DNA of 40,373 nucleotides from Micromonospora zingiberis (GTDB lineage: Bacteria; Actinomycetota; Actinomycetes; Mycobacteriales; Micromonosporaceae): contig NZ_SJJR01000033.1 of assembly GCF_004331455.1 (NCBI RefSeq), positions 1 to 40,373 on the forward strand, given 5' to 3'. The stretch's first letter is position 1. Every line of letters starts with the position of its first letter. Below the pieces are notes generated by a model, which saw only the letters and a list, made by a program, of their open reading frames with translations, did no database searches and was not told where the DNA came from. A program made the position numbers and the translations under genes. Positions 39,731-40,373 of the stretch are shown here, one piece after another.

Positions 39731-39746
39731 CCGCTACGGGTAGCGG
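39731..39746. repeat. Short palindrome in the promoter gap
   Basis: CCGCTAC-GG-GTAGCGG is a 7-bp inverted repeat with a 2-nt centre, in the 156-nt gap (39657-39812) between the coiled-coil gene and the TPR gene. A related GGCTACGGG lies at 39704-39712. It is an operator candidate. No other feature is seen in this gap. Confidence 0.35.
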
Positions 39747-39812
39747 CTGACAGGTAAGACTGCTGCTGGGCAGGCAGCGGCAGGAGTGATCCGGAGACGA
39801 TCTGAACAACGG

Positions 39813-40373
39813 TCAGTTCGAGTTCCGAGTCATTGCTCGTTCTTGGCGTACCTGTTCGAGCACAGCAAGGTCGGATGCAAGGTCCGGACGGCCGACTTGG
39901 CGGTCGAGGTCGACGACGAGTTCGAGCTCGCCGATAGCCAGGTCGAGGTTCCCCTCCGCTCGGTGGATCATCGCAATGTTGTATCGGGTGGCGGCTTCGC
40001 CGACACGGTCACCTACCTCCCGCCGGATGGGCAGGGCCTGCCCGTAGTAGGCGAGAGCCTGCTGCCGATCCCCCAGCCCGTCGTACACGGCACCGATGTT
40101 GTTGAGGGTGGCGGCTTCGCCGGCACGGTCACCTACCTCCCGCCGGATGGGCAGGGCCTGCCCGTAGTAGGCGAGAGCCCGCTGCCGATCCCCCAGCCCG
40201 TCGTACACGCGGCCGATGTTGGTCAGGGTGGCGGCTTCGCCGGCACGGTCACCGACCTCCCGCATCATGGGCAGGGCCTGCCCGTAGTAGGCGAGAGCCC
40301 GCTGCCGATCCCCCAGCCCGTCGTACACGCGGCCGATGTTGGTCAGGGTGGCGGCTTCGCCGGCACGGTCACC
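39813..40373 (-). CDS. TPR protein, partial (5' end outside window)
   Basis: The C-terminal 186 residues of a tetratricopeptide protein lie in the window; the open frame runs past the right edge. Three copies of a 40-residue unit (GDRAGEAATLTNIGRVYDGL, then GDRQRALAYYGQALPIRREV) are visible, followed by a diverged unit (NIAMIHRAEGNLDLAIGELE) and a capping helix (LASDLAVLEQVRQERAM). This is the kinesin-light-chain/TPR_12 type common in actinomycete signalling and NB-ARC-type proteins. The N-terminal effector or nucleotide-binding domain, if any, is not in view. The repeats are nearly identical at DNA level, so copy number may vary. Confidence 0.85.
   Translation of the reverse strand, partial: GDRAGEAATLTNIGRVYDGLGDRQRALAYYGQALPMMREVGDRAGEAATLTNIGRVYDGLGDRQRALAYYGQALPIRREVGDRAGEAATLNNIGAVYDGLGDRQQALAYYGQALPIRREVGDRVGEAATRYNIAMIHRAEGNLDLAIGELELVVDLDRQVGRPDLASDLAVLEQVRQERAMTRNSN
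39988..40373 (-). repeat. 120-bp tandem repeat inside the TPR gene
   Basis: A 120-bp unit occurs just over three times, beginning near 39988, 40108 and 40228, with a fourth copy cut by the window end. Segments 40021-40080 and 40141-40200 differ at one base of 60. Each unit encodes one 40-residue TPR. Confidence 0.95.

Noticed and set aside
1..40373. Integrase, tRNA attachment site or direct-repeat ends of an integrative element
   Set aside because: I looked for these because of the conjugation genes, but none is visible in the window.

Overview
The window is very GC-rich DNA with actinomycete gene families throughout: a Tad pilus locus with LysM and BTAD domains, an SCO6880-type membrane protein and a DUF4913 protein. 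A filamentous actinomycete is likely, and Micromonosporaceae is my guess from gene style only. No rRNA, tRNA, integrase, cas gene or prepilin peptidase is visible.

Region 1 (1-1.1 kb): the edge of a CRISPR array with five identical 37-nt repeats. The same spacer occurs three times. A hairpin and a three-frame remnant of an IS982-type transposase follow.

Region 2 (1.2-12.1 kb, minus strand): a twelve-gene Tad/Flp pilus operon, read from 12.07 kb downwards. The order is lipoprotein, secreted protein, CpaB-like SAF protein, TadZ/CpaE ATPase, TadA, TadB, TadC, a small one-helix protein, two TadE-type pseudopilins, a TadG-like protein, and a 1053-residue membrane protein joining LysM to a C-terminal winged-helix/BTAD regulator. 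Most junctions are 4-nt ATGA or GTGA overlaps.

Region 3 (12.1-14.6 kb): two small winged-helix regulators on the plus strand, and two unrecognised membrane proteins on the minus strand.

Region 4 (14.7-25.4 kb, minus strand): a transfer-associated operon. From its promoter end it encodes a lipoprotein, a transglycosylase-M23 peptidase, a protein resembling a relaxase core without its histidines, three small coupled ORFs, and a DarB-like DNA methylase-helicase of about 2600 residues.

Region 5 (25.8-35.3 kb, plus strand, divergent from region 4): a conjugative type IV secretion operon. It has a VirB2-like pilin, a VirB8/TcpC-like protein, a VirB6/TrbL-like channel, an SCO6880 protein, a VirB4-like ATPase, a VirD4-like coupling ATPase, a small coiled-coil protein, and a primase/TOPRIM protein fused to a degenerate PP2C phosphatase. 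A 15-bp perfect hairpin ends it.

Region 6 (35.4-40.4 kb, minus strand): accessory genes. These are a coiled-coil protein, a DUF4913 protein, a PAPS-reductase-like PP-loop enzyme with two frame changes, a DnaA-box-like cluster, two unrecognised proteins, and a TPR protein made of nearly identical 120-bp repeats that runs off the window.

Regions 4 to 6 look like the core of an integrative conjugative element or conjugative plasmid: T4SS channel, coupling protein, wall-opening enzyme, incoming-strand primase and a DarB-like protection protein. This element reading is inference, because neither end nor an integrase is in view.
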